From NCBI RefSeq assembly GCF_023740735.1, contig NZ_JAMRXH010000022.1:1-64000 (forward strand): DNA of 64,000 bases, in the 5' to 3' direction. This document shows positions 34,214 through 42,931 of the stretch, one piece after another. The notes below the pieces were generated by a model, which saw only the letters and a program-made list of their open reading frames with translations, searched no databases and was not told the DNA's origin. This DNA comes from Nocardia sp. CDC159 (GTDB lineage Bacteria > Actinomycetota > Actinomycetes > Mycobacteriales > Mycobacteriaceae). A program made the translations under genes and the position numbers. How positions within the stretch are numbered: the first letter of the stretch is position 1; the number at the start of each line of letters is the position of its first letter.

Positions 34214-34993
34214 ATGAAGACGCTCATCGTCTACGCCCACCCGGAGCCGAAGTCGCTCAACGGCTCGCTGAAGGACCTCGCGGTGTCCACGCTGGAGCGC
34301 GCCGGGCATCAGGTGCGGGTGAGCGACCTGTACGCGATGAACTGGAAAGCGGTCGTGGACGCCGCGGACTACGGCCCCGACGCCTCGAACCCGCTGCGGG
34401 TCGCCCGGGACTCGGGCCGGGCCTTCGACGCCGGGACGCTCACCCCGGACGTCCGCGCCGAGCAGGACAAGCTGCTGTGGGCCGACACGATCATCTTCCA
34501 GTTCCCGCTGTGGTGGTACACGATGCCCGCGATCCTCAAGGGCTGGGTGGATCGGGTGTTCACCTACCACTTCGCCTACGGCGTCGGCGAGCACAGCGCC
34601 GACAAGTACGGCGAGCGCTTCGGCGAAGGCACCCTCACGGGCCGCAGGGCGCTGCTGTCGGTGACCATCGGCGGCCCGCAGTCGCACTACTCGGCGCGCG
34701 GAATCAACGGTCCCATCGACGATCTGCTGTTCCCGATCCAGCACGGCATCCTCTACTACCCGGGCATCGAGGTGCTGCCGCCGTTCGTGCGCTACGGCGC
34801 CGACCGGATGACCGACGCGGACTACGCGGACGTCGCCAAGGCATGGAAGGAGCGCCTGCTCACCCTGCAGTCGACCGAGCCGATCCCGTTCCGACGGCAG
34901 AACTTCGGTGACTACGAGATCCCCGCGCTGCAGCTGAAGGAGGGACTCGAACTTGTGGGGCGCACCGGTTTCGGGCTGCATGTGCGGCGGTGA
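34214..34993 (+). CDS. NAD(P)H-dependent flavin oxidoreductase (NQO1/KefF fold)
   Basis: A 259-residue flavodoxin-fold quinone reductase. LIVYAHPEPKSLNGSLKDLA at the N-terminus forms the FAD/FMN phosphate site, IIFQFPLWWYTMPAILKGWVD is the signature second motif, and GPQSHYSARGINGPIDDLL completes the active site. It reduces quinones or azo/nitro compounds in two-electron steps. ATG 34214 is preceded by GAAGGAG. Divergent from, and probably repressed by, the XRE regulator. Confidence 0.92.
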   Translation: MKTLIVYAHPEPKSLNGSLKDLAVSTLERAGHQVRVSDLYAMNWKAVVDAADYGPDASNPLRVARDSGRAFDAGTLTPDVRAEQDKLLWADTIIFQFPLWWYTMPAILKGWVDRVFTYHFAYGVGEHSADKYGERFGEGTLTGRRALLSVTIGGPQSHYSARGINGPIDDLLFPIQHGILYYPGIEVLPPFVRYGADRMTDADYADVAKAWKERLLTLQSTEPIPFRRQNFGDYEIPALQLKEGLELVGRTGFGLHVRR

Positions 34994-35192
34994 GGAGGGC
35001 GTATCTGCCGAGACGCCGCATCATGTTCGCCGTCAGCGATTGCGTCGGTGTGGACCGCGGGTCGGCGACCAGGCCGCAGGCGTCCGCCGTGCCCGTGACG
35101 GCGGTCACCGAGAAGCCGAGTGCTCCCGGCGACTCCCGACCAGCGCGTTCCGACCGTACGGGCGTGAGCAGCGGAAATCTCGGTGAAGCGGC

Positions 35193-35220
35193 CTGGTCGC
35201 ATCGCCTACGATGCGACCAG
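35193..35220 (+). terminator. Perfect 12-bp hairpin in the pheS leader
   Basis: CTGGTCGCATCG, loop CCTA, CGATGCGACCAG. It lies 200 bases after the oxidoreductase stop and 63 bases before the pheS start. There is no U-tract. It may end the upstream transcript or act as an attenuator in the pheS leader. Confidence 0.55.
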
Positions 35221-35282
35221 CGACAATATGGGACGGGCAACCGCCCGCGAGACCCGGAGCAGCAGGGGAGAGACGAAGCATC

Positions 35283-36341
35283 GTGGCCGAGGACAACGCA
35301 GCCGAACAGAACGAGGCCCTGAGCGAGGAATCGCTCTCGGCCGCGGCCGAAGCGGCGGAGAAGGCGTTCGCCGCGGCCGCCGACCTGGACGCGCTCGCGG
35401 CGGCCAAGACCGAGCACATGGGCGGCAAATCGCCCATCTCGCTGGCCCAGCGTTCGCTCGGCACTCTGCCCAAGGAGCAGAAGGCCGACGCCGGGAAGCG
35501 GGTGAACGTCGCTCGCGCCCGGGTGACCGACGCCTACCAGGCCCGACAGGCGCAGCTGCAGGCCGAGCGCGATGCGGCGGTGCTGGTCGCCGAGGCGATC
35601 GATGTCACGCTGCCCGCGCGGCGGCAGGCGGTCGGCGCGCGGCATCCGATCACCGTGCTCTCGGAGCGGATCGCCGACGTCTTCGTCGCGATGGGCTGGG
35701 AGGTCGCCGAGGGGCCCGAGGTCGAGACCGAGCACTTCAACTTCGATGCGCTGAACTTCCTGCCCGATCATCCGGCGCGCACCATGCAGGACACCTTCCA
35801 CGTCGCGCCGGAGGGTTCGCGCCAGGTGCTGCGCACCCACACCTCCCCGGTGCAGGTGCGCTCGCTGCTCGAGCGCGAACTGCCGGTCTATGTGGTGTGC
35901 CCGGGGCGCACCTTCCGCACCGACGAGCTGGACGCCACCCACACCCCGGTGTTCTCCCAGGTCGAGGGCCTGGCCGTGGACAAGGGCCTGACCATGGCGC
36001 ATCTCAAGGGCACCCTGGACGCGTTCGCGCGGGCGCTGTTCGGGCCGGATACCCGAACCCGCATGCGCCCCAGCTTCTTTCCGTTCACCGAGCCCTCCGC
36101 GGAGGTCGACGTCTGGTTCCCGGACAAGAAGGGCGGGGCCGGGTGGGTCGAGTGGGGCGGCTGCGGCATGGTGAATCCGCGCGTGCTCATCGCCAGCGGC
36201 ATCGACCCGGAGGTGTACAGCGGCTTCGCGTTCGGCATGGGTCTGGAGCGCACCCTGCAGTTCCGCAACGGCATTCCGGATATGCGCGACATCGTCGAGG
36301 GCGACGTGCGTTTCACGCTGCCGTTCGGCATCCAGTCCTGA
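35283..36341 (+). CDS. pheS: Phenylalanine--tRNA ligase alpha subunit
   Basis: A 352-residue catalytic subunit of the class II phenylalanyl-tRNA synthetase. An N-terminal coiled-coil (residues about 1-95) that binds tRNA precedes the core. Core motifs are HPITVLSERIADVFVAMG (with EVAEGPEVETEHFNFDALN), RTHTSPVQVR (motif 2 region) and GCGMVNPRVLIASGID with GFAFGMGLERTLQFRNGI (motif 3). GTG 35283 has the site AGGGGAGAG upstream. pheT follows 30 bases later; the two chains form an alpha2beta2 enzyme. Confidence 0.98.
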   Translation: MAEDNAAEQNEALSEESLSAAAEAAEKAFAAAADLDALAAAKTEHMGGKSPISLAQRSLGTLPKEQKADAGKRVNVARARVTDAYQARQAQLQAERDAAVLVAEAIDVTLPARRQAVGARHPITVLSERIADVFVAMGWEVAEGPEVETEHFNFDALNFLPDHPARTMQDTFHVAPEGSRQVLRTHTSPVQVRSLLERELPVYVVCPGRTFRTDELDATHTPVFSQVEGLAVDKGLTMAHLKGTLDAFARALFGPDTRTRMRPSFFPFTEPSAEVDVWFPDKKGGAGWVEWGGCGMVNPRVLIASGIDPEVYSGFAFGMGLERTLQFRNGIPDMRDIVEGDVRFTLPFGIQS

Positions 36342-36371
36342 CCGTCTCTACACGAGGAAGCGAAACGTCAA

Positions 36372-38873
36372 GTGCGAGTAGCGCAGTCCTGGCTGGCCGA
36401 AATCCTGCGGCGCACCACGCCCGAGTGGGCGGTGACGCCGGAGGAGCTCGACGCCGGGTTCATCCGGGTCGGTCTCGAGGTCGAGGAGATCGCGACCCTT
36501 GAGCGGGTCGGCGGTGACATCGAGCAGCCGCTGGTGGTCGGCCGCGTCGCCGAGATCACCGAGCTGACCGAGTTCAAGAAGCCGATCCGGTTCTGCAGGG
36601 TGGACATCGGCAAGCCCGACTTGCAGGAAATCATCTGCGGCGCGACCAATTTCGGGGTCGGCGACCTGGTCGTGGTGGTGCTGCCGGGCGGCGTGCTGCC
36701 GGGCGGTTTCAAGATCACTTCGCGAAAGACCTACGGGCACACCTCCAACGGCATGATCTGCTCGGTCGCCGAGCTGGGCATCGGTAAGGACCACTCGGGC
36801 ATCCTGGTGCTCGAGCCGGGCACCGCCGAGCCGGGCGCCGACGCCAACGAGCTGCTCGGGCTCGGCGACACCGTCGTGGAGCTGGCCATCACCCCCGACC
36901 GTGGCTACGCCTTCTCGGTGCGCGGCCTGGCGCGCGAGCTGGCCTGCGGCTTCGATCTGGAGTACGCCGATCCGGCCGTGCGCACGCTGCCCGACGCCGA
37001 GGCCGACGCGTGGTCGATTCGACTGGAGCCGGAGTCGCTGTGCACGCGGTTCGCGGTGCGCAAGGTGACCGGCATCGACCCGAATGCGGTGAGCCCGTGG
37101 TGGTTGCAGCGACGGCTGCTGCTGTCGGGGGTCCGCCCGATCTCGCCCGCGGTCGACGTCACCAACTACGTCATGCTCGAGCTCGGCCAGCCGCTGCACG
37201 CATTCGATGCCTCGAAGCTCAACGGCGGCTTGGTGGTTCGCCGCGCCAACAAGGGCGAGACGCTGCGCACGCTCGACGATGTGGAGCGCACGCTCGACGC
37301 CGAGGACGTGGTGATCGCCGACGAGTCCGGGGTGATCTCGCTGGCCGGTGTGATGGGCGGGGCGACCACCGAGGTCGGCGGCGACTCCACCGAGATCCTG
37401 CTCGAGGCCGCGACCTGGAACCCGGTGGCCGTCGCGCGCACCGTGCGCCGCCACAAGCTGCCCTCGGAGGCGGCCAAGCGCTACGAGCGGGTCGTGGATC
37501 CGGAGCTCAATGTCGTCGCACTCGATCGGGCGGCCACACTGCTGGCCGAGATCGCCGGGGGCACAGTCGAATCCGTGCTGACCGACGTCCGGGTGCCGAC
37601 GCCGGGTCCGCAGCCGATCCGCATCGACATCGACCTGGCCGACCGCACGGCCGGGGTGAGCTATCCGACCGGAACCTCCGCGCGCCGACTGGCCCAGATC
37701 GGCTGCGCGGTCGAGGTGGGGGTCAGCGACTCCGGGCACGGACAGCTGGTGGTCACCCCGCCGAGCTGGCGGCCCGATCTGGCCCAGCCCGCCGATCTGG
37801 TGGAGGAGGTGCTGCGGCTCGAGGGGCTGGACAAGATCCCGTCGGTGCTGCCGACCGCCCCGGCCGGTCGCGGGCTCAGCCCGACCCAGCGCCGCCGCCG
37901 CGCGGTGAGCCGCGCACTGGCCTTCGCCGGGACGGTCGAGGTGCCGATCTCACTGTTCATGCCCGGCAATGCCTTCGACGCCTGGGGTCTGGACGAGGAC
38001 GATCCGCGCCGCCACAGCCTGCGCGTGCTCAACCCGCTGGATGTGGAGCGCGCGGAGCTGGCGACCACGCTGCTGCCCGGGCTGCTGGAGGTGGCCGCCC
38101 GCAATATCTCACGGGGCGAGCGCGATCTGGCGCTCTACGGCATCGCCCAGGTGGTGCTGCCCACCCCGACGACCGGTCCCGTGGAACCGCTGGCGGTGGA
38201 CCGGCGGCCGAGCGCCGAACAGGTCGCGGCGCTGCTGAATTCGCTGCCCGCGCAGCCGGTGCACGTCGCGGCCGTGCTGGCCGGGCGGCGCGATCCGCGC
38301 GGTCCGTGGGGGCCGGGCCGTCCGGCCGAGGCGGGGGATGCCTTCGCCCTGGTCGACGCGATCGCCGACGCCGCCGCAGTGACCATCGAGCGCCGGGCGG
38401 GCGCGTACCTGCCCTGGCATCCGGGGCGCTGCGCCGAACTGGTCGTGGACGGCGCGGTCGTCGGCCACGCCGGCGAGCTGCATCCGGCGGTGTTGGAGCG
38501 ATCCGGCCTGCCCCCGCGCACCTGCGCCCTCGAACTCGACCTGGACGCGCTGCCGCTGCGCGAAATCCGGCTCGCCCCCGCGGTTTCCCCCTTCCCGGCG
38601 GTGCTGCAGGACGTGTCGGTGAGTGTGGACCGGGCCGTCCCGGCGGCCTCGGTCGAACAGGCCCTGCGCGCCGGCGCCGGTGCGCTGCTGGAAAGCATCT
38701 CGCTGTTCGACGTCTACGAGGGCGCCCAGGCGGGCGAGGGACGCAAATCCCTCACCTACGCCCTGCGCTTCCGTGCCCCCGACCGCACCCTGACCGAGGA
38801 CGAGGCAAGTGCGGCAAGGGATTGCGCGGTGTCGGCCGCGGCCGAGGCCGTGGGAGCGGTGCTGCGCGGCTGA
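36372..38873 (+). CDS. pheT: Phenylalanine--tRNA ligase beta subunit
   Basis: An 833-residue beta subunit. In order: an N-terminal domain, a tRNA-binding EMAP/OB domain (about 45-150, with ICGATNFGVGDLV), the B3/4 editing domain (about 210-380, with DVTNYVMLELGQPLHAFD), the B5 domain, a degenerate class II core, and a C-terminal FDX-ACB anticodon-binding domain (KSLTYALRFRAPDRTLTEDEA). Editing of mischarged Tyr-tRNA is expected from the B3/4 domain. Start GTG 36372. In many actinobacteria pheT is followed by the arg operon; here small unrelated genes follow instead. Confidence 0.98.
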   Translation: MRVAQSWLAEILRRTTPEWAVTPEELDAGFIRVGLEVEEIATLERVGGDIEQPLVVGRVAEITELTEFKKPIRFCRVDIGKPDLQEIICGATNFGVGDLVVVVLPGGVLPGGFKITSRKTYGHTSNGMICSVAELGIGKDHSGILVLEPGTAEPGADANELLGLGDTVVELAITPDRGYAFSVRGLARELACGFDLEYADPAVRTLPDAEADAWSIRLEPESLCTRFAVRKVTGIDPNAVSPWWLQRRLLLSGVRPISPAVDVTNYVMLELGQPLHAFDASKLNGGLVVRRANKGETLRTLDDVERTLDAEDVVIADESGVISLAGVMGGATTEVGGDSTEILLEAATWNPVAVARTVRRHKLPSEAAKRYERVVDPELNVVALDRAATLLAEIAGGTVESVLTDVRVPTPGPQPIRIDIDLADRTAGVSYPTGTSARRLAQIGCAVEVGVSDSGHGQLVVTPPSWRPDLAQPADLVEEVLRLEGLDKIPSVLPTAPAGRGLSPTQRRRRAVSRALAFAGTVEVPISLFMPGNAFDAWGLDEDDPRRHSLRVLNPLDVERAELATTLLPGLLEVAARNISRGERDLALYGIAQVVLPTPTTGPVEPLAVDRRPSAEQVAALLNSLPAQPVHVAAVLAGRRDPRGPWGPGRPAEAGDAFALVDAIADAAAVTIERRAGAYLPWHPGRCAELVVDGAVVGHAGELHPAVLERSGLPPRTCALELDLDALPLREIRLAPAVSPFPAVLQDVSVSVDRAVPAASVEQALRAGAGALLESISLFDVYEGAQAGEGRKSLTYALRFRAPDRTLTEDEASAARDCAVSAAAEAVGAVLRG

Positions 38874-39262
38874 GTGCGCAACGGTGCGTCCGGCCGAACA
38901 TGGCTGGGTGCTGTCGCTGGTCGAGCCGCCCTTGTGCACCCGGCTGAAGCCCGCGTCGACTGTGCTGATCGCCGGTGCGGGTGGAGGTCCCGGGCGTCCG
39001 CCGTCCACCCGGCCAGTACCGGCCCGGAGGAGTTTCTCCCGGTCGGGACGCCCGAGGAGGTATCGGGCGGATATCACTCCACGCGCTCACCGGTTTTTCC
39101 GCATCGACGCGACACCGCCGCGCGTGGCTTCCCGGGATGGTGGAGGGGGATATGCACGATTGTGCGCCGGTGGGCTTCTATCATGGCCTACGCGTATGTA
39201 CTGCTGAATGGCTTCCAGCTCGGTATCAGTGCTCGTTATCCCGCTCGGAAGGAGCGTTCCCG
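38874..39262. other. Gene-free stretch after pheT
   Basis: About 390 bases without a convincing gene. The end carries the ribosome site (GGAAGGAG) of the next small gene. The in-frame extension upstream of that gene looks non-coding. Confidence 0.5.
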
Positions 39263-39502
39263 ATGGGCTCTGAACTAGGATCGGCGATTCTCGGTTCCGG
39301 CACCGCGATTCTGGGCCTGGGCTCCTCGGCTCTCCCAGCGGTCCTCGGTGTCGGCTCGGCAGCTGTTCCCACGGTCCTCGGCGCGGGCTCGGCAGCGCTC
39401 GTCGCCCTGGGAATTCTGACCGGGATCGTGGCAGATGCCGTCGGGATACCGGCGGCCATCGTCTCGATTCTCATCGGGCTGGGGCTGATACCGCGTCCGT
39501 GA
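39263..39502 (+). CDS. Small Gly/Ala-rich repeat membrane protein (79 aa)
   Basis: A hydrophobic peptide starting MGSELGSAILGSGTAILGLG. It contains three tandem 11-residue repeats, AILGLGSSALP, AVLGVGSAAVP and TVLGAGSAALV, then one strongly hydrophobic segment (ALGILTGIVADAVGIPAAIV) and ends IGLGLIPRP. GGAAGGAG ten bases before the ATG makes it a confident small gene. No signal peptidase site is seen. It could be a membrane-spanning or self-assembling cell-envelope peptide; no family recognised. Confidence 0.7.
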   Translation: MGSELGSAILGSGTAILGLGSSALPAVLGVGSAAVPTVLGAGSAALVALGILTGIVADAVGIPAAIVSILIGLGLIPRP

Positions 39503-39516
39503 GGAAATGGGCCCGA

Positions 39517-39921
39517 CTACCGGGCCTCCTGAGCGACGGCCACCTCCTCGACCCGACGGCGGAGCAGGCAGAATTCATTTCCCTCCGGATCGGCCAGGAC
39601 ATGCCAGGACACGTGACCGGTCTGGCCGATGTCGACCTTGCGCGCGCCCGCGGCGAGCAGCCGTTCCAATTCCGCGTCCTGGTCACGGTCGGTGGGGTTC
39701 ACATCGAAATGCAGGGGCAGTTTCCCGCTCCTCGGATCGGTACTGCGACCGAATATCAGGGTGGGCTGCGGACCGCCGAAGCCGATTCCGGGCGGGCCGA
39801 TCTCCAGGTGGGTGTCGCCCTCCCAGCCGAGTTCGACGTAGCCGAGGACCTCGCACCAGAAGTCCGCCATCCGCTGCGGGTCGGCACAATCGATGACCAG
39901 TTCGGTGATCCTGCAAGCCAT
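39517..39921 (-). CDS. VOC family protein (glyoxalase-like)
   Basis: A 134-residue protein with a full VOC fold. It starts MACRITELVIDCADPQRMADFW, has CEVLGYVELGWEGDTHLEIG and, in the second half, LPLHFDVNPTDRDQDAELERLL with GHVSWHVLADPEGNEFCLLR. The pattern LVIDC-D, H/E-IG, HFDV and DPEGNEFC is typical of the pfam 'glyoxalase-like' group of unknown reaction. It converges with the small repeat protein; a short GGCCCG/CGGGCC hairpin lies between them. Confidence 0.85.
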   Translation of the reverse strand: MACRITELVIDCADPQRMADFWCEVLGYVELGWEGDTHLEIGPPGIGFGGPQPTLIFGRSTDPRSGKLPLHFDVNPTDRDQDAELERLLAAGARKVDIGQTGHVSWHVLADPEGNEFCLLRRRVEEVAVAQEAR

Positions 39922-40156
39922 GCGCGCGACATTACGTGAGCGAGGACGTGCCGAACAACGGTTCCCGGTCTCCCACGCATCCGTGGAGCGCAACGGATCT
40001 CGCTGTGCCGCGGCGGAGCGGGACACCGACCGTTCACTTGGAATTTCCGAGCGGAAATAAATCCGGGCCTCGCGCGGCGGCGAATGACTCTGTGACCGGG
40101 CGGTGAGAGGGGATGCACCGCAACGGGTTTGGTTCCCGGCGAAGGGAGGTGCAAAC
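39922..40156. other. Intergenic stretch
   Basis: No gene seen between the VOC start and the small ORF at 40157; with that ORF and the terminator at 40267 the whole gene-poor gap is 394 bases. Confidence 0.4.
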
Positions 40157-40237
40157 ATGGGACTGTCCGAAGGTCTGCCGATGGCGCCCATCGATGTCGT
40201 ATCCGGCCGCGGTGGCGTCCTCGGCAGGCTGTTATGA
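40157..40237 (+). CDS. Possible 26-residue peptide
   Basis: MGLSEGLPMAPIDVVSGRGG and a short tail, with a very good GGGAGG site eight bases before the ATG. It ends 30 bases before the terminator hairpin of the convergent PepSY gene. Real translation is uncertain. Confidence 0.3.
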   Translation: MGLSEGLPMAPIDVVSGRGGVLGRLL

Positions 40238-40266
40238 CCCCGGAATCGGAGCGGATATACGCGCGA

Positions 40267-40304
40267 GCGGCTGCCTCCGTCGCGACGGTGACGGAGGCAG
40301 CCGC
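40267..40304 (-). terminator. Strong hairpin terminator of the PepSY gene
   Basis: A perfect 15-bp inverted repeat (GCGGCTGCCTCCGTC / GACGGAGGCAGCCGC) with an 8-base loop, 12 bases beyond the PepSY stop. Confidence 0.75.
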
Positions 40305-40315
40305 GGCCGCGGTGG

Positions 40316-40666
40316 TCAGTCGTCGTCCTGCTCGACCGACAGCACCGTGCCGTTGCCCGCGTCGACGCGCACCTCGTACTCGACACCCTGCTGGTTGCGG
40401 ACGTCGACCTCCCACACCGTGGCGCCGTGATCGTGGTCCAGGTCGGTGCCCTCCACCGTGGCGCCGGGCACGGCCTGGCGTGCCGCGTCCTCGGCCTGCT
40501 GGGTGCTGACCGTCGGATTCGCGAGGCGCTCATAGCCCGGCAGGCGCGATGCGACGGTGCCGTCCGCCGACGACGCGGCGGCCAGCGCGACACCGCCGCC
40601 GACGAGGACGGCGGCGGCCGTTCCGGTCACGAGCAGTCCGGCGCGGTGACGGCGAATGAAAGCCAT
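40316..40666 (-). CDS. Exported PepSY-domain protein
   Basis: A 116-residue protein. MAFIRRHRAGLLVTGTAAAVLVG is an N-terminal membrane anchor or signal peptide. The PepSY domain follows: VSTQQAEDAARQAVPGATVEGTDLD, then VWEVDVRNQQGVEYEVRVDA and NGTVLSVEQDDD. PepSY domains are thought to inhibit or bind proteases or ligands outside the cell. It is divergent from a two-component operon with an upstream gap of 119 bases, an arrangement in which the regulator often induces the PepSY gene. The His-rich acidic DLDHDHG and DDD tail suggest cation contact. Confidence 0.88.
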   Translation of the reverse strand: MAFIRRHRAGLLVTGTAAAVLVGGGVALAAASSADGTVASRLPGYERLANPTVSTQQAEDAARQAVPGATVEGTDLDHDHGATVWEVDVRNQQGVEYEVRVDAGNGTVLSVEQDDD

Positions 40667-40785
40667 GGTGAATCCTCCTGTGACGGTGAACTTTCGACTA
40701 CGTTCACCACCCTGGCAGGACGTGGCTGAAGCCCTGCTGAAGACACCTGAAACGCGCTTCAGGAACGATCTGTCAGGCTGAGGGG

Positions 40786-41463
40786 ATGCGTCTGCTGATC
40801 GTGGAGGACGAGAAGCGGCTCGCCGACACCCTGGCAAAGGGGTTGGCGGCCGAGGGTTTCGCCGTGGACGCGGTCCACGACGGCGCCGACGGGTTGCATC
40901 GCGCGAGCACCGGCGACTACGACCTGATCATCCTCGATGTCATGTTGCCGAAGATGAACGGCTACCGCGTCTGTGCGACGCTACGCGCCGCGGGCCACGA
41001 GACGCCGATCCTGATGCTCACCGCCAAGGACGGCGAATACGACGAGGCCGAGGGATTGGACACCGGCGCCGACGACTATCTGAGCAAGCCGTTCTCCTAC
41101 GTGGTGCTGCTCGCCCGCATTCGCGCCCTGCTGCGCCGTCGCACGCGCGGCGGCGTCCCGTCGCTGCGGGTCGGCGATCTGACCGTCGAGCCCGGTACGC
41201 ACACCTGCCGCCGTGGCGATCGGGAGGTGAGCCTGACCGCGAAGGAGTTCGCGGTGCTGGAGCACCTTGCCGTGCACGCCGGGCAGATCGTGTCGAAGGC
41301 CGATATCCTGCACCACGTCTGGGACTTCGCCTACGACGGCGATCCGAATATCGTCGAGGTCTACATCAGCGCGCTGCGCCGCAAGATCGATACCCCGTTC
41401 GGGCGGCGGTCGATTCGCACGGTGCGCGGCGCCGGTTATCTGCTGGCCGCCGACCATGGCTGA
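40786..41463 (+). CDS. Response regulator, OmpR/PhoB family
   Basis: A 225-residue regulator. Phospho-acceptor D51 is in LIILDVMLPKMNGY and the acidic pocket is VEDEKRL. The C-terminal winged helix has CRRGDREVSLTAKEFAVLEHLA and EVYISALRRKIDTPFGRRSIRTVRGAGY. It resembles CutR/MtrA-like actinobacterial regulators. The start codon 40786 follows CTGAGGGG. The stop overlaps the kinase start (41456), so both are coupled. Target is probably the divergent PepSY gene. Confidence 0.95.
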   Translation: MRLLIVEDEKRLADTLAKGLAAEGFAVDAVHDGADGLHRASTGDYDLIILDVMLPKMNGYRVCATLRAAGHETPILMLTAKDGEYDEAEGLDTGADDYLSKPFSYVVLLARIRALLRRRTRGGVPSLRVGDLTVEPGTHTCRRGDREVSLTAKEFAVLEHLAVHAGQIVSKADILHHVWDFAYDGDPNIVEVYISALRRKIDTPFGRRSIRTVRGAGYLLAADHG

Positions 41464-42922
41464 TCGGCGGCGATGGCGATGGTGGAGTTCGGTGCGGGCC
41501 CGCACCACGGCGCTGGCCACGGCCGTCGTCGCGGCCGCGCTGGTGGCCGCCGGAATCGCCGTGCTGACGGTGTTGCGGCACAACCTGGTCGACAGCGCGA
41601 GCCTGCAGGCGGAGATGACCGCGCATGATGTGGCCGCGCAGATCGCGGTCGGCACCGAGCTGTCGAATCTGAAGCTGCCCGACGCGGACAGTCAACCGGT
41701 GCAGGTGGTTTCGTCCGCGGGGAAGGTGCTGGCCGCCGACGATGATCTGCGCGACCTGCCGCCGATGGCCGATTTCGCCTCGGCGGGAACCGGTTCCGTG
41801 CGCGCGATCGAGGACGACGACGATGACGATCCGGCGATTCGCGGCCTGTCCACCACCGCGACCACTTTCGGCGATGTGCGGCTGTCGATCGACCACGACG
41901 GCACCCGCGCCGACTCCTATCGCGTGGCCGCCATCGGCATGACCACCCCGCGCGGCCAGGACGTGACGATCTACTCCGGCGCCTCGCTCGCCACCGCCGA
42001 CCGGGCGGTCGCCGGGGTCCGTGATGCCATGCTGATCGGCCTGGGACCGCTGCTCGCCCTGGTGGCGATGGTGACCTGGCTGGTGACCCGCCGCGCCCTG
42101 CGGCCGGTGGAGGCGATCCGCAGCGAACTGGCCGAGATCATGGGCGGCGATCTGTCCCGCCGGGTGCCCGAACCGGCCGCCCGCGACGAAATCGCCCGCC
42201 TGGCCCGCACGACCAACAGCACCCTCGCCGCCCTGGAGGCTGCCGCGGACCGGCAGCGCCGTTTCATCGCCGACGCCGCCCACGAACTGCGCAGTCCCAT
42301 CGCCAGCCTGCGCACCCAGCTCGAGGTCGCACACGCCTACCCGCGGCTGCTCGCCCTGGATGGCCTCATCGGAGACACCGTGCGGCTCGAACATCTGGCC
42401 GCGGATCTGCTGCTGCTGGCCCGCCTCGACGCGGGCGAACAAGCTCGACGTGAGCCCGTGGACCTGGTCGCGGTGGTCCGCGACGAACTCGCCCGCCGAG
42501 CCGGTGATCGCCATCCGGTCCGGGCCGCGCTGCCCGATGCGCCGGTCACCGTGGCGGGCAGCCGGATTCAGCTCGGTCGCGTGGTGACCAATTTGGTCGA
42601 CAATGCCCAACGGCACGCGGCGGCGACCGTGCGGATCGCGGTGCGGGGCGGTGCGGGCCGGGCGATCCTGGAGGTCGCCGACGACGGTCCGGGGGTTCCG
42701 GTCGCCGATCGGGATCGGATCTTCCAGCGTTTCGTCCGCCTCGACGATGCTCGCAGCCGCGACGACGGCGGCGCGGGCCTGGGGCTTGCCATCGTTCACG
42801 ACGTCGTCGAACGTCATGGCGGCGTTATCCGTGTCGACGACGATGCGCTCGGTGGGGCGCGATTCACCGTCACTTTGCCCACCGGGGACGCGACCGATGC
42901 CGCGTCCCAGCGTCTTTCGTGA
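41456..42922 (+). CDS. Sensor histidine kinase with acidic extracytoplasmic sensor
   Basis: A 488-residue kinase. The first membrane helix spans about 19-40 and the second about 192-212, leaving a ~150-residue sensor outside. The sensor holds an unusual acidic run, E119 to D125 (IEDDDDDD). HAMP, HisKA (RRFIADAAHELRSPIASLRTQ) and HATPase_c (NAQRHAAATV, GAGLGLAIVHDVVERHGG) follow. The acidic patch suggests sensing of cations or cationic peptides, as in PhoQ, but this is inference. Coupled to the response regulator. Confidence 0.93.
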   Translation: MADRRRWRWWSSVRARTTALATAVVAAALVAAGIAVLTVLRHNLVDSASLQAEMTAHDVAAQIAVGTELSNLKLPDADSQPVQVVSSAGKVLAADDDLRDLPPMADFASAGTGSVRAIEDDDDDDPAIRGLSTTATTFGDVRLSIDHDGTRADSYRVAAIGMTTPRGQDVTIYSGASLATADRAVAGVRDAMLIGLGPLLALVAMVTWLVTRRALRPVEAIRSELAEIMGGDLSRRVPEPAARDEIARLARTTNSTLAALEAAADRQRRFIADAAHELRSPIASLRTQLEVAHAYPRLLALDGLIGDTVRLEHLAADLLLLARLDAGEQARREPVDLVAVVRDELARRAGDRHPVRAALPDAPVTVAGSRIQLGRVVTNLVDNAQRHAAATVRIAVRGGAGRAILEVADDGPGVPVADRDRIFQRFVRLDDARSRDDGGAGLGLAIVHDVVERHGGVIRVDDDALGGARFTVTLPTGDATDAASQRLS

Positions 42923-42931
42923 CGGCGGCGG

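Noticed and set aside
37010..38947. 645-residue frame inside pheT
   Set aside because: Overlapping frame of pheT; Gly/Arg repeats and no domain.
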